DNA of 64,000 nt, from contig NZ_JANUGZ010000004.1 of NCBI RefSeq assembly GCF_024753205.1, forward strand, positions 372,001 through 436,000. Direction: 5' to 3'. Below the pieces are notes generated by a model. It saw only the letters and a program-made list of their open reading frames with translations, was not told the DNA's origin and ran no database searches. This document shows positions 46,716 through 54,931 of this stretch, one piece after another. Within the stretch, counting starts at the first letter, position 1; each line of letters opens with the position of its first letter. The translations under genes were made by a program, and so were the position numbers. This DNA comes from Massilia aurea. GTDB taxonomy: Bacteria; Pseudomonadota; Gammaproteobacteria; Burkholderiales; Burkholderiaceae_D.

Positions 46716-47975
46716 TCAGTAGCGGTGCGGATACAGCCGTACGCTCTCGCCGGCGCCGAGCAGCCGCAGCAGGGCGGCTACCAGGTGGTTCAGTTCGCGC
46801 AGCTCGACCGTGCGGCCGGCTGCCGCTTGCGCATCGAGCCGGGCCAGCAGGCTGCCGGCGCCGGCGTACTCGATGCGCGCCAGCCGTGAGCAGTCGAGCA
46901 CGAGTGTGTCGCGTTCTGCGGCGTAGGCCTCGATGGCCCCCATCAATGCCGGGTCCAGGCTGCTGATCACGGCGGGCAGCATGAAGCGGTCGCCATGGCT
47001 CGGGGCCGGTGCGGCGGTCGAGACGTGGCGTGGCGCCTCGAACGAGGGTGGTGAGACTTCGTAGGTGACGCAGTAATCCATCGCCGCTTCTTCGAAATCC
47101 TTTTCGCGGTTGGTCAGCAGCAGCAGTTCGAGCAGCAGCAGCCACGGCGCCGGGCTGGCCCCGCGCTTGCCGATGACGAGCATGGGGCGCAGCATCGTGA
47201 TCAAGGTGTCGGCGCCGGCCAGCACCAGGCCGCGGTCGCTGACGCGCAGCGTTTGCAGCGCGGGCAGCAGGCAGTCGGCGCCGTCTGTGTCGATGCTGCG
47301 CACCTTGCCGAAGTCGAGCCGCACGTTTGGCGCCTGCGCCTCGAGTACGCGCCGCAGGCGTGGCGCGACGGTCGCATCGAGCAGCGTATCGAAGGTTTCG
47401 GTGGCGGCCAGCCCCTGCGCCGGCTGGCTCGCGACCGAGGCAGGCGCAATTGGCTTCCAGGTGGGTGGTGAGGTTTCGAAGTGGCTGGCGTAATCGATGG
47501 CGATGCTCTCGAACAGTTCTTCGCGGCCATTGGCCTGGTACAGATCGAACAGCATCCACCATGGCAGGCGTTCGTGGCTGCCCAGCGTCGCGAGCGATTC
47601 GCGCAGCAATTGTTCGGCAGCGGCGCTCTGGCCGTTGGCGTACAGGATCGCACTTTCGTCGACCGCCGGAGCGCTGGCAGGCGCAGCAGCCTGGTCGGGG
47701 ATGTCGTCGGGATCGGGCGCGGCGGCTACCGTGACGCCGTTTGCCGGGCGGCGGCCACTGTCCCAGGCCGGCTCGTCGTCGAACATGTCGGACGCGAATT
47801 CGAGTTCGATTTCGTCGATCTTGGCGGCGGTGGCACGGGCGATTTCACGCTGGCGTTCGCGCTCGGCGTCAGACGCCAGGCGTGACGGTTCGCTGCGCAG
47901 GCGCGACTCGGGTGGCGGCCAGCTGGGCGCGGCCACCGCATCGTTTTTTTTCTTCAGGAAGGAAAAAAGCCCCAT
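46716..47975 (-). CDS. STAS-domain protein with two TPR/STAS-like halves
   Basis: A 419-residue cytosolic protein. A basic, charged N-terminus (GLFSFLKKKN) and low-complexity linker (to about 130) precede two similar halves. Each half begins with a helical segment (LPWWMLFDLYQ...FETSPPTW at 137-173; APWLLLLELLLL...YEVSPPSFE at 276-313), then a STAS-like beta-alpha domain (about 193-263 and 333-410). STAS domains often act in anti-sigma-factor partner switching, but no kinase or phosphatase is adjacent. An in-frame GTG at 47981 is an alternative start. Function unknown. Confidence 0.75.
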   Translation of the reverse strand: MGLFSFLKKKNDAVAAPSWPPPESRLRSEPSRLASDAERERQREIARATAAKIDEIELEFASDMFDDEPAWDSGRRPANGVTVAAAPDPDDIPDQAAAPASAPAVDESAILYANGQSAAAEQLLRESLATLGSHERLPWWMLFDLYQANGREELFESIAIDYASHFETSPPTWKPIAPASVASQPAQGLAATETFDTLLDATVAPRLRRVLEAQAPNVRLDFGKVRSIDTDGADCLLPALQTLRVSDRGLVLAGADTLITMLRPMLVIGKRGASPAPWLLLLELLLLTNREKDFEEAAMDYCVTYEVSPPSFEAPRHVSTAAPAPSHGDRFMLPAVISSLDPALMGAIEAYAAERDTLVLDCSRLARIEYAGAGSLLARLDAQAAAGRTVELRELNHLVAALLRLLGAGESVRLYPHRY

Positions 47976-48180
47976 GCTCACCGTTGTCTCGATAACGTGT
48001 CCATCATGACCTTAGCACGGACTTTTGCGACGTATGCTGAGCACACGTGGCCGGGCGCCAGTGTATCCGAAAGGAAATAGTCGTATGGTTTCGAGTAATT
48101 GTAGCGTGCGCGCACGGGCAGGATGGCAGCTGTCATGCGTCGTTACAAACATCAGGAAATCATGTCTGCAAACAAAAAAA

Positions 48181-48205
48181 GCATGCGACAGGTCGCATGC
48201 TTTTT
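48181..48205. terminator. Terminator after dksA
   Basis: GCATGCGA-CAGG-TCGCATGC is an 8-bp stem flanked by A7 on the left and T5 on the right, so it can work on either strand. For the - strand dksA transcript the T-run is present. Confidence 0.85.
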
Positions 48206-48210
48206 GGTCG

Positions 48211-48232
48211 GTGCTGAATCAAGGTTCAGCAC
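48211..48232. repeat. Second hairpin next to the dksA terminator
   Basis: GTGCTGAA and TTCAGCAC (loop TCAAGG) lie between the dksA stop (48242) and the main terminator. It may be a stabilising hairpin in the dksA 3' end. Confidence 0.6.
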
Positions 48233-48241
48233 GCTCATCGA

Positions 48242-48691
48242 TCAGTCGCCGTACAGCTTCTGCTTGAGTTCGCGACGCTGCTGGGCTTCCAGCGATAGCG
48301 TGGCAGTCGGGCGGGCGATCAGGCGCGGGATGCCGATCGGCTCGCCGGTTTCTTCGCACCAGCCGTATTCGCCGCCATCGATCGACTGAATCGATTGCTG
48401 GACTTTCTTGAGCAGCTTGCGCTCGCGGTCGCGCGTACGCAGTTCGAGCGCATGTTCTTCTTCGATGGTTGCGCGGTCGGCCGGATCGGGAACCAGCACG
48501 GTTTCGCGCAGGTGTTCCGTGGTTTCGCCGGCGTTCTTGAGCAGTTCGCGCTCAAGCTCTTGCAGGCGGTTCTTGAAGAATGCCAGCTGGGCCGCATTCA
48601 TGTAGTCGCCCTCGCTCATCGCGCGAATCTCGTCTTCCGTCAGGAGGCGTTCGTCGGACTGGGCGGTATTCGGTTTCGTTGTTTTAGTCAT
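48242..48691 (-). CDS. dksA: RNA polymerase-binding transcription factor DksA, zinc-finger-degenerate
   Basis: A 149-residue DksA. The coiled-coil with the conserved acidic tip (DPADRATIEEEHALELRTRDRE) is present. The C-terminal motif reads YGWCEETGEPIGIPRLIARP and then LSLEAQQRREL, so only one of the four zinc cysteines of the classic CxxC...CxxC remains. It binds RNA polymerase with ppGpp to control rRNA and amino-acid operons. Cys-poor DksA forms work without zinc and are common in alpha- and betaproteobacteria. A COG0523 GTPase gene lies upstream on the same strand. Confidence 0.92.
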   Translation of the reverse strand: MTKTTKPNTAQSDERLLTEDEIRAMSEGDYMNAAQLAFFKNRLQELERELLKNAGETTEHLRETVLVPDPADRATIEEEHALELRTRDRERKLLKKVQQSIQSIDGGEYGWCEETGEPIGIPRLIARPTATLSLEAQQRRELKQKLYGD

Positions 48692-48946
48692 GATGCCTTC
48701 GATACGACAGAGGTTTGCATTTTATCAGCTTGCCCATCAGAAACACCGCACAAATGGGTGCATGCCGGGCAGGCTGCCTTGATGACGACGGTACGCCATC
48801 CTATCTCCGTCCGCGCCGCATGGGCGGCAAGGGCGGTTCACCACTGGCTGTTTGAAGCGCGTCGTGGCGGTCCGTGCGGCCCGGCCTGGCAAACTGTCGA
48901 CGCATGGCGCCGGACATGCCTGCTTGGCCAGTCAAACTGATGCAGT

Positions 48947-50044
48947 TTATACCAAACACTGTTCCAGTCCGCGGATAAATACGTCTTTTGGTAAATTTTT
49001 ACCAATAAAGACCATCTTGGTGGCGGGCGTTTCATTCTCCCCCCATTTCGGTCCCACGTCGCTGCCCATGATCTGGTGCACGCCCTGGAACACGACCTTG
49101 CGATCAACGCCATCCATTCGCAATACACCCTTGTAGCGCAGCATTTGCGGGCCGAAGACCTGGACCAGGCTGCCGAGGAACTGTTCCAGCCGCTCCGGGT
49201 CGAATGCGCGCTCGCTCTTGAACACGAACGCGGCGATGTCGTCGCTGTGGTGGCTGTGATGATGATCGTGGCTGCACGACGCATCGTGCACGTGGTCGTG
49301 ACCGTGGCCGCAATCGGCGCCATGCTCATGGTCGTGATCATGATCGTGCCCGTCTTCGCCATCGACACGCAGGAAATCGGGATCGATGTCCAGCTTGTCG
49401 TTCAGGTTGAAGCCGCGCAGGTCGAGCACGTCGGCAATCGGCGCGCGGCCGAAGTCGCTCGTGGCGATCGGGGCACGCGGATTGATGCGCTGCAGGCGCG
49501 CCTTGAGCGCATCGACGGCAGCGGCATCGACCAGGTCGGTCTTGGACAGCAGGATCTTGTCGGCAAAGCCCACCTGGCGCTGGGCTTCTTCGTGCGCAGT
49601 CAATTGTTCCATCGCATGTCGCGCGTCGACCACGGTCACGACGGCGTCGAGCAGGTAGTGGGCGCCAACTTCTTCATCGACGAAGAAGGTCTGCGCGACC
49701 GGGCCGGGATTCGCCAGCCCCGTTGTTTCGATGACAACGCGGTCGAAACTGATCTCGCCAGCGGCGCGTTTCTTTGCCAGGCTGTTGAGTGCTTCGATCA
49801 GGTCGCCACGCACGGTGCAGCAGATGCAGCCGTTGTTCATCTCGATGATCTGCTCGCCCGAGTCCTGCACCAGGATCTCGTTGTCGATGTTCTCTTCACC
49901 GAATTCATTCTCGATGACGGCGATGCGCATGCCGTGGTCTTCCTGCAGGATGCGGTTGAGCAGGGTGGTCTTGCCCGCGCCGAGAAAGCCGGTGAGGATG
50001 GTGCTGGGGATCAGGTCCATTGGTTCGCTACTCGTGGTTGACAT
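48947..50044 (-). CDS. COG0523 GTPase (ZigA/CobW type), metal chaperone
   Basis: A 365-residue G3E GTPase. Walker A is GFLGAGKTTLLNRIL, the metal site is NGCICCTVRGDL and Walker B-type EFGEENIDNE follows. A His/Asp-rich stretch (about 232-270; DHDHDHEHGADCGHGHDHV) marks zinc-related members. The C-terminal CobW_C domain ends FIRGLEQCL. These proteins pass zinc or cobalt to target enzymes. No Zur box was recognised upstream. The start is weakly supported; ATG 50044 was chosen over TTG 50047 and ATG 50020. Confidence 0.9.
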   Translation of the reverse strand: MSTTSSEPMDLIPSTILTGFLGAGKTTLLNRILQEDHGMRIAVIENEFGEENIDNEILVQDSGEQIIEMNNGCICCTVRGDLIEALNSLAKKRAAGEISFDRVVIETTGLANPGPVAQTFFVDEEVGAHYLLDAVVTVVDARHAMEQLTAHEEAQRQVGFADKILLSKTDLVDAAAVDALKARLQRINPRAPIATSDFGRAPIADVLDLRGFNLNDKLDIDPDFLRVDGEDGHDHDHDHEHGADCGHGHDHVHDASCSHDHHHSHHSDDIAAFVFKSERAFDPERLEQFLGSLVQVFGPQMLRYKGVLRMDGVDRKVVFQGVHQIMGSDVGPKWGENETPATKMVFIGKNLPKDVFIRGLEQCLV

Positions 50045-50180
50045 CAAGGTTGGACAAAAGAACCGGGGGATTATGCCGCAATTCTTGCAACCTCACCATC
50101 TGGCGTGTCGCGTGCTAAGCGCGTTCAAATCTTGCGGGAAATTTCTGAGCCTGATCGCGCTAGGCGCGGTTCGGTCCGCT

Positions 50181-51131
50181 TCACGACTCCGGTTTGGCTT
50201 TCGCCCGCGGGTGCGCCGCGTCATACACTTTCGACAAGTGCTGAAAGTCCAGTGCCGTATAGATTTGCGTGGACGTGATGCTGGCATGGCCCAGCAGTTC
50301 CTGCACTGCGCGCAGGTCGCCCGACGATTGCAACAGGTGCGACGCAAACGAATGGCGCAGCACGTGCGGGTGCACGTGTACCGGCGTGCCGGCGCGCAGC
50401 GCGTGCTGCTTCAGGCGGGTTTGCACGACGCGTGGCGTGATGCGGGTGTCGCGCGCCGACAGGAACAGCGCGGCGCCCCCGTCGCGCGCGGCAGGGCGCA
50501 CCGCGAGCCAGCGTGCCAGCGCCTCGCGCGCCGGCCCGCCCACCGGCACCCGGCGCATCTTGTTACCCTTGCCGGTCACCACCACTTCGCCCGCCTGCAG
50601 GTCGAGCCAGCCCAGCGAGCCCGGCTGCCCGCCGCGCGCATCCTGCCAGGCCACATCCAGGCCCGCCAGTTCCGACACGCGCAGCCCGCTCGAATACAGC
50701 AGTTCGAACATCGCGTGATTGCACAGCTCGAACGGCTCGAGATGGCCGCGCTGGTTTGCTTCCATCAATTGCACGGCATCGTCGACCGCCAGCGCCTTCG
50801 GCAAGCTCTGCGCGCGCTTTGGGGCGCGCACGCCGTCGACCGGATTGGCGGCAAGCGTCGTCTGGTGCGACAGCCATTCATAGAAGCCGCGCCAGCCCGA
50901 GAGCTTGCGCGCAATGGAGCGCGCGGACTGGCCGCCGGCATGCAGCTTGCCGGCAAAACGGCGGATGTCGGCGTGGACCAGCCGGGCCCAGTCGCGGTGG
51001 CCGGCCAGTTCGGCGAGTTCGGCCAGGTCGCGCCGGTAGGCCGCGATCGTGTGCGGCGACAACTGGCGCTGGGTGGCCAGTTCGCCGAGGTAGCGCGCGG
51101 CCCAGTCAGTTGGCGGCTCGCGCGTGTCCAT
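50181..51131 (-). CDS. xerC: Tyrosine recombinase XerC
   Basis: A 316-residue site-specific recombinase. SAM-like N-terminal core-binding domain (about 8-95) and catalytic domain with R151, K188, H256-x-x-R259, H282 and nucleophile Y291. It resolves chromosome dimers at dif with XerD. It follows the DUF484 gene with overlapping codons, the standard arrangement. ATG 51131 was preferred over the upstream in-frame TTG 51140. Confidence 0.94.
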   Translation of the reverse strand: MDTREPPTDWAARYLGELATQRQLSPHTIAAYRRDLAELAELAGHRDWARLVHADIRRFAGKLHAGGQSARSIARKLSGWRGFYEWLSHQTTLAANPVDGVRAPKRAQSLPKALAVDDAVQLMEANQRGHLEPFELCNHAMFELLYSSGLRVSELAGLDVAWQDARGGQPGSLGWLDLQAGEVVVTGKGNKMRRVPVGGPAREALARWLAVRPAARDGGAALFLSARDTRITPRVVQTRLKQHALRAGTPVHVHPHVLRHSFASHLLQSSGDLRAVQELLGHASITSTQIYTALDFQHLSKVYDAAHPRAKAKPES

Positions 51132-51136
51132 GCTCG

Positions 51137-51802
51137 TCAAGCGCGCAGCGGCGCCAGCGCAGTGGTAGCGGTGGCAGCGATGTGGACCAGGAAATCGGTC
51201 GCCATCGCGGTGGTGAAGCGCGCCGGATCGGGCGAACCCAGCACCAAGAGGCCAAAGCTCTGGCCCGGCGCGCCGAGCGGCAGCATGACCGTCGAGCGGA
51301 CCGATTCGGCGTCGTCCAGCCAGCGCACCGCTTCGAAATCATTGTTCGGACCGCAATATGGCGCGCGCAGGCTGTTGGCGAAGATGCGTGCGTCGTCCGA
51401 GACATTGCTGGCGAACCAGGCGTCGGCATGTTCCGGCGCCACATGCCACAGGCGCAGTGTCACTTGCGGCACGGTGAAGTGGGTGCGCAAGCCCTCGATC
51501 AGGTCACGCGCCATCGCGGCGCCGCCTTTCGAGACCAAGAGGGCCTGGGTCCAGGCGTGGAAGCGGTTGGCGATGCCGGCGTTTTCTTCGGCGCGGCGCG
51601 ACAGGTCGGACAGGCGCAGTTCGAGCGCGCGGTACTTGTCGCGCATGACTTCCATCTGGCGTTCCTGGAGCGACACGGTGCGGCCGGTCAGCGGACTCGA
51701 CAGTTTCACTTCACCCAGCAAGCCGGCTTGCTCCTGGAAGAACTCCGGGTGATCGGTCAGGTATTGCGCAACAGTGCTGGCGTCCAGTGGTGCAGTGCTC
51801 AT
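51137..51802 (-). CDS. DUF484 family protein (GAF-like)
   Basis: A 221-residue protein. The N-terminus TVAQYLTDHPEFFQEQAGLL and a following coiled segment (SLQERQMEVMRDKYRALELRL) are typical of DUF484, with a GAF-like C-terminal domain (VMLPLGAPGQSFGLLVLGSPD). Its biochemical role is unknown. It normally stands between dapF and xerC; here it keeps the xerC link but dapF is 5 kb away. Confidence 0.9.
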   Translation of the reverse strand: MSTAPLDASTVAQYLTDHPEFFQEQAGLLGEVKLSSPLTGRTVSLQERQMEVMRDKYRALELRLSDLSRRAEENAGIANRFHAWTQALLVSKGGAAMARDLIEGLRTHFTVPQVTLRLWHVAPEHADAWFASNVSDDARIFANSLRAPYCGPNNDFEAVRWLDDAESVRSTVMLPLGAPGQSFGLLVLGSPDPARFTTAMATDFLVHIAATATTALAPLRA

Positions 51803-51867
51803 GAGGAGAATAGGGTATTGAAATGGATCGGATCATTTTAACCGACGCTGGGCGTTGCACCGGAGAA

Positions 51868-51893
51868 CAAAAAAGACGCCCGAAGGCGTCTTT
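51868..51893 (-). terminator. Terminator after the first porin gene
   Basis: AAAGACGCC-CGAA-GGCGTCTTT forms a 9-bp stem; on the - strand it is followed by a T-run. It lies 19 bp after the porin stop. Confidence 0.85.
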
Positions 51894-51911
51894 GCATGGA
51901 CAGGGGCACTG

Positions 51912-53192
51912 TCAGAAGCGGTGACGGATACCCAGTTGCAAGGCGCGGCCATCGGCGCCCGGTGCTTCGGTAAAGCCACCCGGATTGCCCGAGGTGCCCG
52001 GCGAATACTGCGCTTCGTTGTCGTTCTTGATGAACGCCAGCGCCGTGTACAGGTCGGTACGCTTGGACAGGTAGTAGTTGTAGCCCAGCGCGTACAGATT
52101 GGCATCGCTGTTGGAGGCGGTGCGGTCGTTCTGGTGCGCGTACGATGCGACGATGCGGCCGTTGCCGATCTTGTAGTGCGCGCCGATCTGGTAACTGTTG
52201 GCGTCCTGCTTGGTATTGGCCGAAATCGCGCTGGCGAAGATGCCGCGCAGTTGCTGCTGCGCGACCGCAGGAATGCCTTGCGCGGTCAGCGCCGGGCCCA
52301 CGGCCGTGTCCCAGCCATTCAGGTAGTCCGGGATCAAGGCCGAATTATCGTTGCGCTGGCTGTGGAAGCCGGCAAAGAATTTCCAGCTCTCGCCCAGCGC
52401 GTAAGAGCCGCCAACGGTCAGCGTGCGCAGGCTCGGCCGGTTCTGCTGGTCGTAGCCGTGGTTGTAGCCAACACCGACGTCGAAACCGTTGGCCTTGTAC
52501 GTCACCGCGCCGGCGCGGAACTTGTTATAGCGACCGAGGTAGCCGGAATTGCGCGCGCCGTACATGACCGAGCCGCCCAGGCCATTTGGCAACGCGATGC
52601 GGTACTGGATGGCTTCCTGCGAGCGGATGTCCGCGCCCAGTGCGGTAAAGCCGGCGGTGCCGCCCGTGACGTGGCCCCAGGTGCCGGCCGTGCCCGATTC
52701 AAAGGCATCGGCCATATTGAACACTTCGTAGCCCGGCGTGTACATGCGGCCCAGCAGCACGGCGCCGATCGGGGTGATCAGGCCAACCATCGAGGTACGG
52801 TCGAACAAGGCTTTTTCCTGGTTGACGGCGGGCGCACCCGGCGGCTGGATGGCCGCTTGCAGGCGGTCGCGAATGGCAACCGGGATGCGCTCCATGCCGC
52901 GCAGCAGGTAGCGGCCCGGATTGTCGTTCATCAGCGTCGGCTGCTGCGAACCCGTGTCGAGTTCGACGCGGGCTTCAAGATTGAAAATCGCCTTGTAGCC
53001 ATTGCCCAGGTCTTCGGAGCCGCGCAGGCCGAGGCGTGAGCCATCGGCGCCGCCACTGTAGATCTTGGTCGGGCCACCTTTTTGCCACATCACGCCGGCG
53101 TCGGCAATGCCGTAGATCTGGACACTGGTCTGGGCCAGGGCGGTGCTTGCGAAGGTCGCGCCGAGCAAGGCGGCGATAAGGCATTTTTTCAT
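51912..53192 (-). CDS. Gram-negative trimeric porin
   Basis: A 426-residue outer-membrane porin with a signal peptide (1-20, ALAQ). The mature start QTSVQIYGIADAGVMW and the closing LGIRHRF with terminal Phe are typical of betaproteobacterial porins of the OmpC-like 16-strand type. It allows diffusion of small solutes. GGAGA precedes the start. It is adjacent to a second porin gene with the same orientation but low similarity outside the ends. Confidence 0.93.
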   Translation of the reverse strand: MKKCLIAALLGATFASTALAQTSVQIYGIADAGVMWQKGGPTKIYSGGADGSRLGLRGSEDLGNGYKAIFNLEARVELDTGSQQPTLMNDNPGRYLLRGMERIPVAIRDRLQAAIQPPGAPAVNQEKALFDRTSMVGLITPIGAVLLGRMYTPGYEVFNMADAFESGTAGTWGHVTGGTAGFTALGADIRSQEAIQYRIALPNGLGGSVMYGARNSGYLGRYNKFRAGAVTYKANGFDVGVGYNHGYDQQNRPSLRTLTVGGSYALGESWKFFAGFHSQRNDNSALIPDYLNGWDTAVGPALTAQGIPAVAQQQLRGIFASAISANTKQDANSYQIGAHYKIGNGRIVASYAHQNDRTASNSDANLYALGYNYYLSKRTDLYTALAFIKNDNEAQYSPGTSGNPGGFTEAPGADGRALQLGIRHRF

Positions 53193-53340
53193 GGTGTCTC
53201 CATATTATTTTCTTGTCGCGTGGCATGAGCCCGCTACGCAAATATGCCATTGCCATGATGCACTGTACAGAACGCTCGTTCGGAAAAGCCCTGGTGGCGC
53301 ATCCTCGTTGTGAAAAGGCTACAGAGCGTTCCAAACGACA

Positions 53341-53370
53341 AGGGCGGACATCGTTGCCGATGTCCGCCCT
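53341..53370 (-). terminator. Terminator-like hairpin after the second porin gene
   Basis: AGGGCGGACATCG-TTGC-CGATGTCCGCCCT is a perfect 13-bp stem, 29 bp after the stop. On the - strand it is followed by TTGTCGTTTGG, an interrupted T-rich stretch. Confidence 0.7.
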
Positions 53371-53398
53371 CAAGTGGTTGCCGTCCGCTGCAGTGGGT

Positions 53399-54448
53399 TC
53401 AGAACGTGTGGTGAATACCGATGTCGTACTGGTTGATCGTGCCCGGGGCGGCCGGGACGCCTTTTTTGCGCGACACGTCGAAATACAGGTAGGTGCGCTT
53501 GGACAGGCTGTATTCATAGCCCAGCGACAGTTGCTTGACCTTTTCCAGGCCATCGGTGTCCTTCTGACCATAGCCAGCGAGGAATTTCCCGGGACCCACC
53601 GTGTAATTCGCGCCCACGACCCACGAACTGGTGTCGGTATTGAACAGGCGCGTATTGTCTTCGTCGAGCCGTGTGAACGTGCCCATCAGCTTGAGTTCGG
53701 GTGTCGGATTGACTGAGGCACCGATCGACCAGACCTTCGATTCGACGGCGTTGCGCTCATAAGCCGCCATCAGCGCAGCCGGGCCGTTGTTATAGGTGCC
53801 GGAGATGGAGAACGGATTGGTCGAGGCTTCAGTGCCGGCCGCATACTGCGGCGCCGCTGCACTGCCGCGGCCGATGATGGCCACGGCGCCATTGTTTTCT
53901 TTGGTGGCGATGGCCGTATTGAGCTGGAAGCCGTTGACGACCGGCGAGTTGTACCAGACCGCGTTCGACCAGCGGTTGCTGGCGGAACCGATCGGGTCGA
54001 GGGGCTGCGAGCTGTAGCCGGCCACGCTCAGATCGGTATAAAAGCCGCCCGCGGTTTCGATGGCGTGGAACGGCTCGAAGGCGCCGATGGTTTCGTGGAA
54101 CGGGGTCAGGCCGCGGCCGATGCGAAGCATGCCGAAGTCGCCCTGCAGGCCGACGCGGCTCTGGCCCTGGAACAATCTGCGTCCATTGCCATCTGGGCCG
54201 ATTTCGGCGCTGCCGGTGTCCGGCTCGTAACGGGTTTCAAGTTGGAACAGGGCCTTGAGGCCATTGCCCAATTCTTCGGTGCCCTTGAAGCCCAGGGTGT
54301 TGGCCGAGCGCTTGCCGATACTGACGTTCTGGCTGCTGCGCTTGACGATGCCGGCATCGAGGTTGCCGTAGACCTGTACTGACGTCTGCGCATGGGCCGC
54401 ACCGGCGCAAGCGCCAAGCAGTGCGACAGCCAGGAGAGAAGTCTTCAT
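53399..54448 (-). CDS. Gram-negative trimeric porin
   Basis: A 349-residue porin with signal peptide (about 1-20, AHAQ). It begins QTSVQVYGNLDAGIVKRS and ends YDIGIHHTF with terminal Phe. I used ATG 54448, with AGGA 8 nt upstream; the frame is open to 54544 but the extra part has no signal. Like its neighbour it forms a passive outer-membrane channel. It and the next porin are probably separate transcription units. Confidence 0.92.
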   Translation of the reverse strand: MKTSLLAVALLGACAGAAHAQTSVQVYGNLDAGIVKRSSQNVSIGKRSANTLGFKGTEELGNGLKALFQLETRYEPDTGSAEIGPDGNGRRLFQGQSRVGLQGDFGMLRIGRGLTPFHETIGAFEPFHAIETAGGFYTDLSVAGYSSQPLDPIGSASNRWSNAVWYNSPVVNGFQLNTAIATKENNGAVAIIGRGSAAAPQYAAGTEASTNPFSISGTYNNGPAALMAAYERNAVESKVWSIGASVNPTPELKLMGTFTRLDEDNTRLFNTDTSSWVVGANYTVGPGKFLAGYGQKDTDGLEKVKQLSLGYEYSLSKRTYLYFDVSRKKGVPAAPGTINQYDIGIHHTF

Positions 54449-54931
54449 CGGGGTAATCCTGTCAATAAAGTGAACACGTACATCTGGAGCGTTGAGACCT
54501 GGCTGAACGCGCGATACGTGCACCTTAAATCTTTCAAACGTCAAGACTAGCTAATTCGTCAATTATCGGGGGGGCGCCGCGCTCCTTGCCAATAAATCGA
54601 ACCGTGCTGTTGTATTTTTGAAACGACTGTCAGAAATCGGGGTTGTGCAGTACGTGTCGACGGAGCAAACCGACGTTGCCGGCCTCGGCCTGACCGTTTG
54701 TCTTGCGAATATCCGAAACAGTTTCATCGGATTCGTGCTGTTTTGTGACCTCTCAATCGGCTCGGGAATCCAATCGAATCACCATCTGCCACGGCGTAGA
54801 CTTTGGCCTCGTTCGCACAGCAGCGCCGTATGGTGCCGATAGCTTGTATATTTGCAACTTCCATGTTGCCGCTGTGTGTCGCAGGCATACTTTCCATGGC
54901 TTTCAGGTCATGTCTTTCACGTATTCCAACC
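54449..54931. other. Divergent intergenic region between porin and SEL1 genes
   Basis: A 483-bp spacer without a supported gene. Several short open frames (for example 74 codons from 54618) lack ribosome-binding sites and protein-like composition. The region must carry the promoters of the porin and SEL1 genes; no clear -35/-10 pair stood out. It is somewhat AT-richer than the flanking genes. Confidence 0.5.

Noticed and set aside
48692..48946. Small gene between dksA and the COG0523 GTPase
   Set aside because: Short open frames exist but lack ribosome-binding sites and conserved composition; I see only intergenic DNA.
50045..50180. Zur operator upstream of the COG0523 GTPase
   Set aside because: No AT-rich dyad like the known Zur boxes was found in this spacer.
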